From Toxonevra muliebris (taxonomy: Eukaryota > Arthropoda > Insecta > Diptera > Pallopteridae): a stretch of 64,000 nucleotides of DNA. The stretch is from positions 58,354,079-58,418,078 of the forward strand of contig OY829327.1 of the NCBI GenBank assembly GCA_963691655.1, written 5' to 3'. Below the pieces are notes generated by a model. That model ran no database searches and was not told where the DNA came from. It worked only from the letters and a program-made list of their open reading frames with translations. This document shows positions 33,556-45,865 of this stretch, piece after piece; the stretch's first letter is position 1, and every line of letters begins with the position of its first letter. The position numbers were made by a program, and so were the translations under genes.

Positions 33556-36396
33556 TTAAAATTTCCACGATTTTTGTTTTTGTTTTTGTTCGTTAAGCGC
33601 AATCAAGAATTTAATGAGCCAGCAGTTTCTTTCGAAGATAAAACTATATCAAAATATGAAATGTCTATTTGAGATGCCAGCCATTCTTGGATTTACACTA
33701 TATGCCTTAGCCTATCTGCTTTCAAATTTTTACACAAACGCTTACTAAAAACTTTAAGTTTATAAAAACAAATTGTTAATCCTGATCCGCTGCTTATATT
33801 ACACGATATATAATCAATATGTTTATCATATCGGATTTTTTTAGTGTAGATAATAATGTGTAAAAAAGATAATTTAAAGGTTTTTTTTATCTTATTCCGA
33901 GCTCAGTATTTTTCCGTGTTTTAAAGTTGCAACCTAAAAAAATCACAATTTTTTTAAAAACTTTTTAAACGTTTGTTTATATCAAGAAAGATATATATAT
34001 AAATTATCTAATGTAGAATGTTTTAATTAGAAAGAAAAAAATCACTAATATACCTTCGAACTTTAGTAACTTTTACAAGAACAAAATCATTGATTTTCAG
34101 TTATTCAAAACTGACATTCGAGTTACTGTTACAATAAGTTGCACATACATTGCTGATTTTTCAAGTAGATTTTTATAATGTTTATGTGTTGTACCATCAA
34201 AGTAATTAATTTTTTTTTTAATTTGAACAACAAAATTTTTGGGATCAAATGGAGCTAATATGTGAACATCTGACACTGTGCAACGCCCGCATAAGCAGCC
34301 ACACTTCTCCAGAGCTAATAATATATCATTTAAAACTAATTTCCATAACAATATTTTATTTTCTTAATAATCTTGAATATTCCGGGGCAATGTTGGTAGC
34401 CGATTTGCTTGTGTATTAAGTTATGAACTAAGCAAATTCAGTCACTATTTTTTTTGTTGGTGTATTTTTGATTATTTCTTATTTATTTTGTCGTATTTTT
34501 AGAAGATTGTTAAGCGTATACAAGTGATGATGTTGTTTTAATTACTACTGTTATTGTTCATTGCTTTAAAATTTGCAGTATGAAAATGTACTATTTTTTC
34601 TATATCTTGGAGTAAATCAAGTTTTCTAGACCGAACATTATAAAAATTAATCAAAACCTCTTTACTAATTCAATTATAGACATAATTTGCTTTTGAATGT
34701 ATCCATTTGATTTGTGTTTCAAGAATATTTATTTGGTTGTTACATATCTGCCAAAAAGTGTCCGACTTTGCCCCGGTCTTTCCTATACGATAAGATAATT
34801 TTTTGTTTCGTTCGCAATCAAAACTATCACCTTGCCTCACTGTCTCACAACTGTGCTGAAAACTACATACGAGCACCTTATATACGACAATTGAAAACCA
34901 AGCTTCAAAGTAGATTAATTTTAACAACTATGTGATATCTTTGATCTTATGCAAAACAACAATAACGACATCGTAATTGTAACATTTGTAAAATTAAGAG
35001 ACGACATAGTTAACACAGTAGATATGACGAAGCTGTGAGCACCCTAAATAACTTTGAGATGTCATTGCTTCAAATATCAAGATCATATATTTGCATCATA
35101 AGATCTTAGAGGAAAAATTCTGAAAACGTATGAAATTATTGTTCACTTTAAGCAATAAACGAATCTCTTTCGGTTCAATAAAGAAATTTCTACAGTTTTA
35201 ACTACTTGAAATTTGTTATAAACAGTCACAACTACTTTCTTATATTTCTTAATATGAACTTGATAAGCAAATTAAATTTGGTCCAAATTATGTGCATTTA
35301 CGTTACAACCCTATAAAGCCATGAATCTTCTATGAAAACAATCACTGTGAACAGTGTCACATTCTTTTGAAAAAATGTCAGCTCTACGCTGCCAAGCAGT
35401 AAGTAAATCTAAATTTTCTCATATTTTTCAGCCATTTACCACTTGAGTTTTTCCTCGAAGATTTTTCCCTTTAAATTTCAATATTCTCACATTCTTGGCA
35501 ATCTTTCATTAATTTTGCTGCTGTTAGTTTTGTTATTGTATCTATATCATACAGTGCAGACACATCAACAAATGCTGATTCATTGCTTCTCGCTCCATCG
35601 GCGTGGTACAAATAAACACTCATATCCTTCTATACACACATTGTTATCGCAGAAATTCTCCTTCACCGGATCGTTTAGCAAATGCTTTTTAACAGGATAG
35701 TGCACGTGGTATCCCAGTGGGAGATTTGTTAAGGCCTTCCAATCGAAAGACGTGATATAACAACTTCTAGGCAAGTCATCATCTTATTTAAGTATTAAAC
35801 AACTTAAAGATTTTAATAATTTTGCAGCTGATTAAACTTTGAAATCTCTTAAACGAACCTTGCCTGCGAATCGTACAAAAAATAATTATGAAAATTATCG
35901 AGATTATAAAAAATAAGTCCCTCTACATCCCAGAGAAGCACTCCTGGCATTGTTTTTTACTTATTACATTTTCTATTGGGATGCGCTTTGGCATTAATGT
36001 TGGTTGGAAATGGTGTGGTGGTATGGGAGGCATTGGGGGTCGTGTGTGAGTTGAATGCATCCCATGCAGCAACGTGCCCAATTCAGTGCATGTTATATTG
36101 CAAACATGAGGGCGAGGCGGGCAATTTGTTTACCCACTGATACACACTGTTATGTGTATGAATGTATGTATGCATGGATGCCAGTATGTGTATTGTAATT
36201 AAACATTTTATGGGAAAGGTAATAAAGTATTGCGATGAAAATATTAATTTTACAATGTAATTGATACAAGAATTTGCTTGTTTGTGTGCACGCTGTCGCA
36301 ATATTTAATAAATTTTAAATGAATGCACATATCACAGTTACATACGGCGAACTATGCGTATGAGTAATATTAATTGCATGTTATAAATTCATGGTA
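33556..36396. other. AT-rich stretch without assignable genes
   Basis: Minus ORFs at 34097-34351 (GCLCGRCTVSDVHILAPFD) and 35580-35774 (VKENFCDNNVCIEGYECLF) have non-random cysteine-containing composition but match nothing I recognise. They may be further transposon debris. CATG/TATG microsatellite-like sequence is near 36150. Confidence 0.3.
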
Positions 36397-36404
36397 AAGC
36401 GAAC

Positions 36405-38214
36405 TAGTGTCCGACCGAAGGTGATTTTTTGGCCGATGCCGAAGCCGAACTTCGGCCATTCATCTAACCTTCCGCCGAAGCCGAAGACCGAAGGATTTTT
36501 AAAATAAAAAAATAAAAATCTGAAAGTAAATATTTTTTACCTATGTTTTTGCAAACATATACAGAAAAATATAAATAGTAGATACTCCAAATAAAAAGCT
36601 GATCAGTAACACTAAATAACTGTTCACTGTCGAAGGAGCTGACAAATATTATTTATTTCAAGAATCATTTAAAAATTTGTTTACGTCAAAATATACAGTA
36701 ACATAGACTATATATCTATATAGAACGACTGTCGTTCAACGAAACCTGTGTCAAAAAAAAAGTTGGCCGATGGCTTCCATGATTCTGCTTATCTAAATTC
36801 AAAGATTGAATCAGCGTATTAATCGATAGACCTGTAGTCGGAACCAGAACCCTCTAGCTCCCAAATTTTTGATTGATTTAAAACAAATTGGGATTGGAAA
36901 ATTTAATGTAAAAAGCATACATCTGATCTCAAAACCCTAAAAAACTTAATGGGTGTGGTTTTATGAAGCCGGAAAAGTTGAATGCCTAAAAGTGTTTGTT
37001 GTTGAATAAACTTTTTATAAATTTTTTTTAAATAACTAAATATTTTGTATAAAAAATTTAAATTCCTAGCTACTCACAGCTAGTTTTTTTTTATCTGGCA
37101 AGTATGAAGGGAAGTATTTGTTTATTTTTATCTCAAATTCAAAAATAATTAATGTTGCTGTTTTTGACAAATTTTGACTTTAACTGTCGCTAACATCATA
37201 ATAACACATAACTAATTTTTTAAAAGCTGGGGAAATTCCATAAACGTTGTGATAAAATGTAGTAACAAAAAACTATTAAGGTGGTAATTAAATTGAAAAT
37301 TCAATTTTTGGGATAGTTTTATTGTACTTATGTTCTTTTAGTTAAATCATTAAAAGTTTGTATTTTTATCTATCTAGTTTTGAAAATAAGTATTTGATTT
37401 TTGTAATTTTTTTTTAACTATTACAATTTAAATAAAAAACATTGAGAGATATCACAATGATCCTGGTTCGGACGGAGTAGAACTACAGATCCATTGAAGA
37501 TACAATGAAAATTTAAGCGCAATTAGTTCATTTGTTTTGGAGATATCATGGCAGCCATTTCGAAAAATGCTGTTTTGAGAAAAACTAGTTTCAAAGTTCA
37601 AATATGCATGACTGCTGTATCAGGGCCTGAAAATAAACATCTGTAACTTTCTATCGACTGTGAATTTCAAAGAATTCCTTTACACATATGTTCTAGAGCA
37701 ATTTTAGCCAAAACAAATTTCAATTGTTTTGACCTACTTGAAAGCAAAAAAAAGTGAAGCGCCAGTAATGGAAAATGTCGGCTTCTCTAACAATTCACGC
37801 TTCTTTTCAATACGCTTCGAGTCATCCTTAAAAAGTAAAAAAGTTTGGCTTGCTTCTGCTGCCTCTAATTGTATTAGCTCCAGCAGGTTGTTCGTTAAAA
37901 AAAATTACAAATTACTGTTTGTACGGTTGTAAATCTGTGGGTTACTTCAAAATTAAAAATGGAACAAGCAAACGGAGAAAATATAACACAGAAATTGCAC
38001 TGTACATATTTTATATAACCACTTCACATTTATTTATTTGTATACATTTTTACTGCAAATCAATAGTAAAAATGATTATAAAATAAAATGTTTATAATCT
38101 TCGGCTTCTGCAAAATACTTCGGCCAAGACTTCGGCCATTTTTTGTCGAAGGTGCAATTTTAGGCCAAATAGCCGACGAACCGAAGCCGAAGCCGAATAA
38201 TCGGTCGGACACTA
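36405..38214 (+). mobile_element. Non-autonomous hAT element with 8-bp target duplications
   Basis: The inverted ends TAGTGTCCGACCGA are flanked by AAGCGAAC (36397-36404) and AAGTGAAC (38215-38222), an 8-bp duplication with one change, as expected for hAT. Subterminal blocks of repeated GCCGAAG/CTTCGGC lie inside both ends. The 1810-bp body has no hAT transposase ORF. It contains sequence of the CCCTCTAG piggyBac-like family (from about 36848). A truncated inverted copy lies at 11156-12160. Confidence 0.88.
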
Positions 38215-38620
38215 AAGTGAACAGAAAAAGCATTCAGTTTGTATAAAGCGACCAAAAATATTAAATTTCGGGTATGTGGTAAGGAGAAGCTTATTTAAAT
38301 AGTCTGCGCGTATAATTGAACGACTTTTTATTTATTAATCACAATTAATTTATTCTTCCTTAGTTAGAAACTATCTTTAAGGAATGCCTTAACGTCTGGC
38401 ACATTCCTTTTAACTGTACTGTTGTGAATGTTACCTTAATTTCTTGGGCATAGAAATGCTCTCGTAGTAAGACCAAAAACTTTTGATCAATAAGTCTTTC
38501 ATCACTACTTCTGAAAACTCCGGAAAGGTTCTTAGACACTTTTATTCGGCATAAACATTCTCAACAAATGGATTAGTAAGTGAGGATTGAGTGCCAATCA
38601 GCAGGCCAATCAGCAGAAAT
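38215..38620. other. Short stretch upstream of the RNase H LINE
   Basis: No clear frame was seen. It may be decayed LINE sequence. Confidence 0.3.
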
Positions 38621-39776
38621 CCGAACCAACTTCACTTAACGGCACTAGGCTAGTTCTCAAAGAAAAACTAGATAAAAGAACACCAGCGCTCTACTCCTTT
38701 TTATGTATGGTATTGCTGTCTGGTGGACGGCTTTAAACAATCATATGGACATACTTTTGAAAGTCCAAAGAATTGCTTCACTTTGAATCGCTGATGCACT
38801 GAGAAGTACGGTCACCAAGTCCTTAGATATTATACTTCACATCAATGTGCAGCCAGTATTGCTATTAGACTAAATTCCATCTCGGAATAACCCGTTGACC
38901 ATTCAGGCCACTCCAAGATTCCAAATCATTTTAGTTTCGTACCGAAAATGATTGATTATATCCTTGCGAAACCAATCTTTAACGGCAAGTTTGACTCTCT
39001 TATTTCTGGCAGAGAGCAATGGGAGACGAAGAGCAATTTTAAAGGGATTCAATCAATTTCTATACAGATAACTCTAAGCTGGACGGGAGTTTTCGTGCTG
39101 GCGTTTTTTGCGAAGAGTTTGTTTTAAACATATGCTTCTGACTGACATCATCACTGTAGTGTATTTAAAACAGAGGTCATGACAATCAAGAGAGTCACAT
39201 CCTGACTAAGGTGTATGGTAATATACCAGAGGGATATGTATAACTTTGCCGATTACCAGGCGACTATAAAATCCCTTGACTCAAAAGTAGCCCTTGACTG
39301 TAGAGCATGTTTTAACGAGAAGCTCGATCAGTTTGATCTTCATCTAATATGGGTGGCGGGACACGTAGATATACCGAGAAATGAAACTGCTAACGCATTA
39401 GCCAGAAAAGCAAAACTAACAGGCACTTTGTCAGTGTTGTGAGCGATTTGAGCGATTACAGGGCATTGCCCTATTGAAAGACATGCAAAAAGGCTGGGTC
39501 TTTCCTGTGGTGCTGTGGTAACGAGGAAGAAAAGAAATACTTCTATCATCTATGCAAATGCGGAGTTCGGGCAGCTTTGACTTCGATGACCTTAAAGACT
39601 TGACTTCTATTCAGATTAGATATTTACTTAGCTTCCTGAAAAAAAATTCAATAGTTCAAATGGCCAGAATTAGGAGGGATAGAAGCTTAGCTCCTTTTAC
39701 ATGGTATCACAATAGGCTTTGTTGGCATAAGTGTACTGACGGCCACAGGAAACCATTATAACCTAGCCTAATCTAA
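38620..39776 (+). pseudogene. 3' part of an RNase H-containing LINE (I/LOA-like)
   Basis: The plus strand reads, with stops, YGIAVWWTALNNHMDILLK, then VQRIASL-IADALRST and SLDIILHINVQPVLLLD: the post-RT region. FYTDNSKLDGSFRAGVF then opens an RNase H domain. The ORF at 39215-39442 supplies its C-terminus (ATIKSLDSKVALDCRA, FDLHLIWVAGHVDIPRNETA), and FDDLKDLTSIQIRYLLSF lies beyond at 39552-39761. The order RT-RNase H and the motifs point to the I group of LINEs (LOA/I-like), distinct from the APE-type family elsewhere in the window. The 3' end reads AACCTAGCCTAATCTAA, like the SINE tails. Inactive. Confidence 0.75.
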
Positions 39777-40082
39777 TTTTCAATTTAATGTAATTACAAT
39801 ATATTTTATTTAATATTAAACTTGAATATTGAAACTTAAAAAGTTACAATAATAGTTATTAAAATATTAAAGGTAGACTTCGCTTAACTCGGGGGTTACG
39901 TGCTTGGAAAATGCCATGTTAAGCAAAATCGTCTTAAACGATACAAGGAACCGGTGCAAAAAGGAGGGTTATTGTTATTATTTTTTCACGGAAAGACGAC
40001 TCGAAAGTCAGGCACTGCAACTTATAAGATCTATTGTACCAAAGCCCCAATTTATGAAAGAAAGAAAGGTAGATAAGAAACA

Positions 40083-40152
40083 TACCCAAGCCGAGAACCG
40101 AACTCGGGTCTCCAGAGGCAAGACTCTGGCGCTCTGCCACTAGACCTTAGTG
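40083..40152 (-). mobile_element. Second tRNA-like module joined to a SINE
   Basis: The minus strand reads GGTCTAGTGGCAGAGCGCCA (A-box-like) and then GAGTTCGGTTCTCGGC (B-box region) directly after the SINE body at 40150-40387. The loops and stems are tRNA-like, but no full acceptor stem pairs, so it is called a SINE head, not a tRNA gene. It differs from the heads of the other SINE copies. Confidence 0.6.
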
Positions 40153-40387
40153 GCGATGGTTGGACCTACAGTTAACGCCGATTCCGAACGGCTGTGTGGC
40201 AGGTCGGTGGTTTTGCCATTACCAACCAAGGTATGTACATGTACACTTTGTTATAATTATCATTCACTTTATATCGATAGTGAATATAAGAAGTTTATGA
40301 AAATTGACCACCAGACCAAAACGGGAATCGAACCCGCAACCTTCTGGGTGAAAGTCTTATGCATTATCCACTAGACTATCGAGGTAG
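40150..40387 (-). mobile_element. tRNA-derived SINE copy
   Basis: The head (CTCGATAGTCTAGTGGATAA on the minus strand, with B-box GGGTTCGATTCCC at about 40322-40334) and body (TTGGTAATGGCAAAACCACC) match the SINE at 4892-5198. Instead of the usual 3' tail, the body runs into a second tRNA-like module at 40083-40152. ORFs here are translations of the repeat. Confidence 0.8.
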
Positions 40388-42511
40388 GGGGGTTACGTTC
40401 CAAGATCTTAAAAGTCAGAGAGTTTTCAGTTATTTTTTAATTGAATTTAATTTTCAGCAAAACACCGAGCCTAGCGACCTTAAAATTTCAATATTTTTTC
40501 GTGAAAATTTTGGAATGTATACATGAAGTCAAGTGGATACTTTTCCGCAATTGCACTTTTTCGAAACCGTGTTAGTGTAGGGTATCCACTTGTGCTACCA
40601 CTACCACCCTACATAGAATATACATATGAGTGACGTGAAATATATTTAAGTTGCAGTGCAACAAACATATGTATATATGTATGCAACTGAGGAGTCATAT
40701 TGCTCATAAAATATTTTAGGCACATTGCATTCAAGCATATTGAAGATCACTTATTGTAATACCAATAATATTGATTATATGATTTATTGATGAATAGTCA
40801 TATTTAAATTAAGTAAAATAATAATAATAACAATGTATATAGAGACGGGCAAATCAGACGGACGTTTCGGAATCCACCACAATTCCTCATCAGTGATCTT
40901 AGTGATAGTTCTTAATCTTTCAATATCCTATATAAGCTACTAATATTTGAAATCATAACCCAGAATTACAGATTTGATTCCAAATATCTTCACTGAATAG
41001 AGATATTGAAAGAAACTACCACTACCGTTCTATACACTTATGTTGTTGTTTTTTTCCCATTGTAGCTGGTCTGCAAAAATATGTCGCAAAAAGTGAAATA
41101 TGTTAAAGCGAGGCCGTACTGTAAGAATTACATGTTTAGCGATGTCTACCTGTATTTATGAATCTGTGCAATTTTTGGAAAGGATTTGTCACAACTAATA
41201 GAACTAGCGCAATAGTAATGGAATCCATCGTAATTTTAAAATTTATCAAAATTTTTAGTCACATTTTCTTAGGCTTAGCGAATTCATGAAGAAACTATTC
41301 CTATTAAGTTTTTCAGCTATTATGAACGTTGCTCTTGAATTAAATAGTCTGAGCATCCCCATTTGAAATGAAAACTTTTGCGAGGATCTGTCTTGAAGTA
41401 AAAAAATAATAACACTGTCCGACAAAATCCAACTTTTCTAAAATTAACAAGGTTCTGATTTATTAGTAAGGCTTCTAGAAAGCATGTTCTACTTTTAACT
41501 CAAAATTTAATTTATAAAATTTATGTTTTACTAAACGTAGCAAAACCAATTATGTTATTCTCAATGTGAAAAGTTGTAAAAAAAATTATTTGATTACGTA
41601 TATATTTACTAATTAATAATGGAATAATGCTACTTTGCAAAACTTTTTTATTTTTTTTGGAAATCTAATTTCTTTATACAAAAAGCATTTAAAGAAATTT
41701 TTGTAGGATATTTAACAGGTTTAATAAGCTTTCTGTTTTTGTTAAAGTAACGATTTCACATATAATAGAAGACATTAACTAAGTCATACCTATAAAAATG
41801 AAATCTAAGTGTATAAATGAAATAAGTGTAAAGATATTTAATTAAAAATATTTTTATTTTCTTTTAAAGAAACTTGTTACATTTTTTCAGTATTAGATTG
41901 TATAATCAATTATTAACTCATTTTCGGATTTGGCACTTTATGCCTCTGATTTATGTGTAGTCCTATAACCCACAGCAATTTTTTTACAAATGCAAATGAA
42001 AAAGGTCAAAACAAGGGAAATTCATTAAGTACTGTCAACATTGATAGCGTCCAATCGAATGGTGCGAGTAATTACAAAGAGTATTCTGACATACAATATT
42101 TCTATCGCATTCAATATTTTGACAATAATGATTAATTAAATTATTCAATTACAATTTATTACTTTAATAAAGTACAAATATTCTTTCTTTGTTCAATATG
42201 AATAAACTCTAATGATTAATTATGTTGCTGAAAAAATAATTGTTTTTCATATAAAATAAATATTCTGAAGATGACATTTTATCATGCCTTTTTCCAATTT
42301 CAATTTATTACTATATTAGTAAAAATATACCATTTGACTATTTATGCATATTTTTATATTTTTTTTAATCCATCTGAAATTTATTCGTGTCTTTTGTCCG
42401 CTATCAAAAAAAAAAAAAATAAATAAAAATTTTGAACACGTAAAAGAGGAAAACGACCAGAAAAAACTACGTAGTTACACAATTTTTGTGTAAACAAATT
42501 TTCTGTAAATC
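40388..42511. other. AT-rich stretch with weak MITE-like ends
   Basis: GGGGGTTACGT occurs at 39893 and 40388, and TTAAAGCGAGGCCGTACTGT at 41104. These resemble termini of Tc1/mariner-type MITEs, but no clean inverted pair could be set. No gene was seen; the ORF at 41953-42135 is unassigned. Confidence 0.3.
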
Positions 42512-42754
42512 GAGCTTAACACGAATCCGTCGTTAATTTTACCAAACAAATAAATCATTGATGTATCAATTTGATACAATTTAAAGCCACCACTTAAATT
42601 GAGCTGTTTGATTTTAAATACATAGATGTTTTTTCCAATTATTTTTATTGAATTATACTGTGCTAGTCATAAAATGTAGCAGGCGGAGACATATCGTTTC
42701 TAACTAATTCGGGGTCACGGAATTCAGTGGTTTGGGGGTATACTACGAAGTTGA

Positions 42755-44078
42755 CGACCTCGATAGTCTAGTGGGTAGTGCAGTAAACTTTCATCTGGGA
42801 GATTCGGGTTCGATTCACGCCTTCGTCTGGTAGTTAATTTTCATATCTTTCTTATATTCACTATTAATATGAAGTGTATGAGAATTATAAAATATTTAGT
42901 GTACAAGTACCAGGGATGCCAGCTCATTTTTTCTGTCTCCCCGATAGCCCTCGAGAAATTCCCCGATTTTCGATCAAATTCCCTGCACCTGTATAATTTT
43001 ATATTACAACAGCACGATACGCACTTTCCATATAAACATTTAAAAAAAAGAAAAATACCTTTACGTTGACTTAAAATTGATCCCGGTGACTGTTATTTTA
43101 AAGCGGCCCTGCACTATCTCGGTCCAAAACTTAAGCATTTTTTATAGGACTGGTAAGTTAATAGAAATGATCTTTCTGACTTCGGAATTCTTTTGAACCC
43201 ACTCTCAAAATTGATCCGGCTCAAGCTTGCACAAAGTTTAATCCTATTGGGTAGTAGTTGCCACACCAAATTTGAACGAGATGGGGTGTTTCGAGTTACT
43301 ACATAGACGTTCATATATAGATAAATAAGTCTCAGCCCACTTTTGGATATTAAAGTTCTCAAAGCAGAAGACGTGGGTTCATGGGTTTTGACTCAAATAA
43401 AAAATGGCAAAAACCTCGTTTTGAGAAAAACGGATTCAAAGTTTTGACGTTCGGTTTTTAACATATAAAATATATTTCATCTTCTTTATGATGGCTGATC
43501 TCAATTTGTAAGTTAACAGATTAGTCAAAAAGGATTAAAAGTTATTAATCAGGAGACCAAGGCATAGTTAAGCCTTTCTAAACGGCCGAAAGGGAAGGCA
43601 ACTGTTTTTCCTGACTAACACTCGTCGTTATAATTGTCTATATCTACGAAAGCACTCTGAGTTTCTTTCTGCAATATTTACAAAATACTTTTAAAATGAA
43701 AGTCTTTCAAATTACACACTTTTTTAAAAATCGATTTCTTCGAACCAAGAAAGTACAGGGCCCACTTAAGAAAAGATGAAGATTTTAAGACCTAAAATAT
43801 GAAATATTGCAAAAGTTAAACGATTTCCATTACATAAAATTTGACAAAAAATACTCTACTGACTTTAATAACTAAAAGCTGAACGGTTTCAAATTCCCTG
43901 CAAAATACAGCTCATTCTCCGATTCTCCGTACTATGTAAAATTACCCGCAAATCGGGGAATTCCCCGCAAGTTGTCATCGCTGACAAGTACACACATTGG
44001 TTGGTAATGGCAAAACCACCAAGCCGATAAAAGATTGCCACACCGCTGTTCGGAATCGGCGTTAAACTGTAGGTGTGA
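42755..44078 (+). mobile_element. SINE copy interrupted by a hAT insertion
   Basis: The head (CCTCGATAGTCTAGTGGGTA, with B-box GGGTTCGATTC) and first body half occupy 42755-42910. The second half (TTGGTTGGTAATGGCAAAAC, then CACCGCTGTTCGG) resumes at 43992. Removing 42911-43983 and one ACAAGTAC copy restores the order seen in the 4892-5198 copy. Confidence 0.85.
42911..43983. mobile_element. hAT-type non-autonomous element inside the SINE
   Basis: The ends CAGGGATGCCAGCT and (inverted) CAGCGATGACAACT match at 11 of 14 positions and have the CAG-GATG form of hAT termini. The flanking 8-bp duplication ACAAGTAC (42903-42910 and 43984-43991) is perfect. The interior has CCCCGATTT/AATCGGGGAATTCCCC subterminal repeats and only random ORFs. 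Confidence 0.9.
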
Positions 44079-44352
44079 AACGCTGCTGATAGGGGAAAAA
44101 ACGGTTATCACCACTGAATTCCTTGACCCCGAATTAGTTAGAAACGATATGCCTACCGTCTGCTACAATTTTTTTTTTTAAATTCGAGCACCATTCTATT
44201 AATGCGAGTTTATAATCTTTTTTTTTTAATTTTATTTTTTTTATTTAAATTAAAAAAATGAGTTTATTTATGTGGATTATCAAATATGTGAAATAATTTT
44301 ATTTTATAAATATATCAATTTGATTCCAACGACGGATTCGTGTTCAAGTTAT

Positions 44353-45208
44353 AGTGCTGTCAGAATTTTGAGTTTTATGCCTTTCATAGCGCTTATACAA
44401 GTAAAATTTCGAGTAAATTTTGTTTAAAAAAACTAATGCTAAAAGCTTGAATCTATTTAAGTAGAAGCTAGGTTGACCATGAGCCATAAGTTGAAATTGA
44501 TTCAGATCGGATAAACTGTTCAGTATAGGTATCCCCTCAAAACTAATTTTGGTTAGGAAGCGCTTTTATTTGTCTATTTTCAGACACTTCCTCAGAAAAA
44601 TAACGCAATAAATTATAAAAATTAAAGTATAAGCGCAAAAACTTAAGTACCAATACGAGTATGTGTAGTTTTTCAGCAAAAGGGTTAAAGTTGTTCGGTT
44701 ATTTCTTGGTCCTTAACATATATTAAAAAAATAGTCCTTTTTAGATTTAGTATATTAAATTTTTTCTCATACGAAAAACTGCTGTGGTATCAAACATAAA
44801 ATAAACTGATTCAAATTATATAAATTTTTATGGAAATTGGATAAAATAGAATATTTTTTGCCCATGACAATGTCCATGGCCATCCTAATGTACAAAAATA
44901 TATATTACAGTTAATCAATAAATCAATCAATCAATTTAGCTATTCAATCATAAAATTAAAAATGACGTCAGATTTGTATACATGAAGGTTTGTGTTTTTG
45001 TATGCTTTGCACATACATATTTATTATATAAATATGTTTACATATATGTATAAAGATTCATAGTATAATGGTATAGAAAATTAATATTTTCCATTTATTC
45101 AAGTCAGTGGAAAATTGTTATGATAATGAAAAAATATGTAATAACGGATTATTAAATAAATTTTGTAAATTGTTTTTATAATTATTTCTAAAACATATAC
45201 TTGCACAT
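44353..45208. other. AT-rich non-coding stretch
   Basis: Nothing identifiable was seen. Confidence 0.35.
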
Positions 45209-45865
45209 TAGATGGTTTCTTTTGCTAAAGTATTTCAGATCTTCCTTGCGACAGCAGAATATGAAAATAGGGTACTAAAAACCAAACAAAATGAAAAATT
45301 TGCGAAAACTGGATGCGCTACTTCGAAAAGCGTGATTTAAAAAGTTGTTTTACAATGGGTTTGGGATCTTGTGTGCAAAAAACATTTAACTTGCACATAA
45401 AAGAATTTCAGATATATATTCCTCTGTAAAATACTTCTTAATTGGTAAGTTTCATTAATTTAAAGCAATTTTTTTAACACCTGCTTTGTTTTTTGCAATT
45501 TTTTGACAACATTTGTCAAAGGTGAACTTGAAAAATGACGGGTGAATTTGAAAATTCGTAAAAAAAAGTGCCAAATGGGGTGGCTTTCGGTTCAGTTGTA
45601 TCAAAAAACTGGGGACGCCATTCGCTTAAGCTGGCTATTTTACATAGGTATTTGTGCAAGATAAATGTTTTTTCAATGCAAAACCCCAAACCCATTGTAA
45701 AACAACTTTTTAAATCACGACTTTCCGAAGTAGCGCATCAAGTTTTCACAAATTGAAATTTTTTTTTAATTTTGTTTGATTTTTAGCTCCTTATTTTCAT
45801 ATTCTGCTGTCGCAAGGAAGATCTGAAATACTTTAGAAAAATGTGTGGAGCAAATAAGCCATCTA
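45209..45865. mobile_element. Foldback MITE with arms of about 210 bp
   Basis: The left arm 45209-45410 and right arm 45650-45865 are inverted copies (for example AGATCTTCCTTGCGACAGCA at 45239 and its inverse near 45810; TTACAATGGGTTTGGG and its inverse). The ends TAGATGG/CCATCTA allow a TA duplication. The plus ORF at 45568-45756 and its mirror are artefacts. Confidence 0.8.

Larger units (their letters stand above)
42512..44352. mobile_element. Outer TIR element of a three-level nest
   Basis: TTTCTAACTAATTCGGGGTC and GGAATTCAGTGG near the left (42676-42735) recur inverted at 44112-44166 with few changes; the outermost bases are GTAGCAG. Further out, AACACGAATCCGTCGTT at about 42519 is inverted at about 44327-44345, so the inverted symmetry extends to about 42512-44352. 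Possible AAT duplications flank the GTAGCAG ends. Between the arms lies a SINE, itself split by a hAT insertion. Superfamily unknown. Confidence 0.7.

Noticed and set aside
43114..43362. 82-aa minus ORF as a possible hAT transposase
   Set aside because: No hAT dimerisation or DDE motif. It lies in the non-coding body of a 1.07-kb non-autonomous element.
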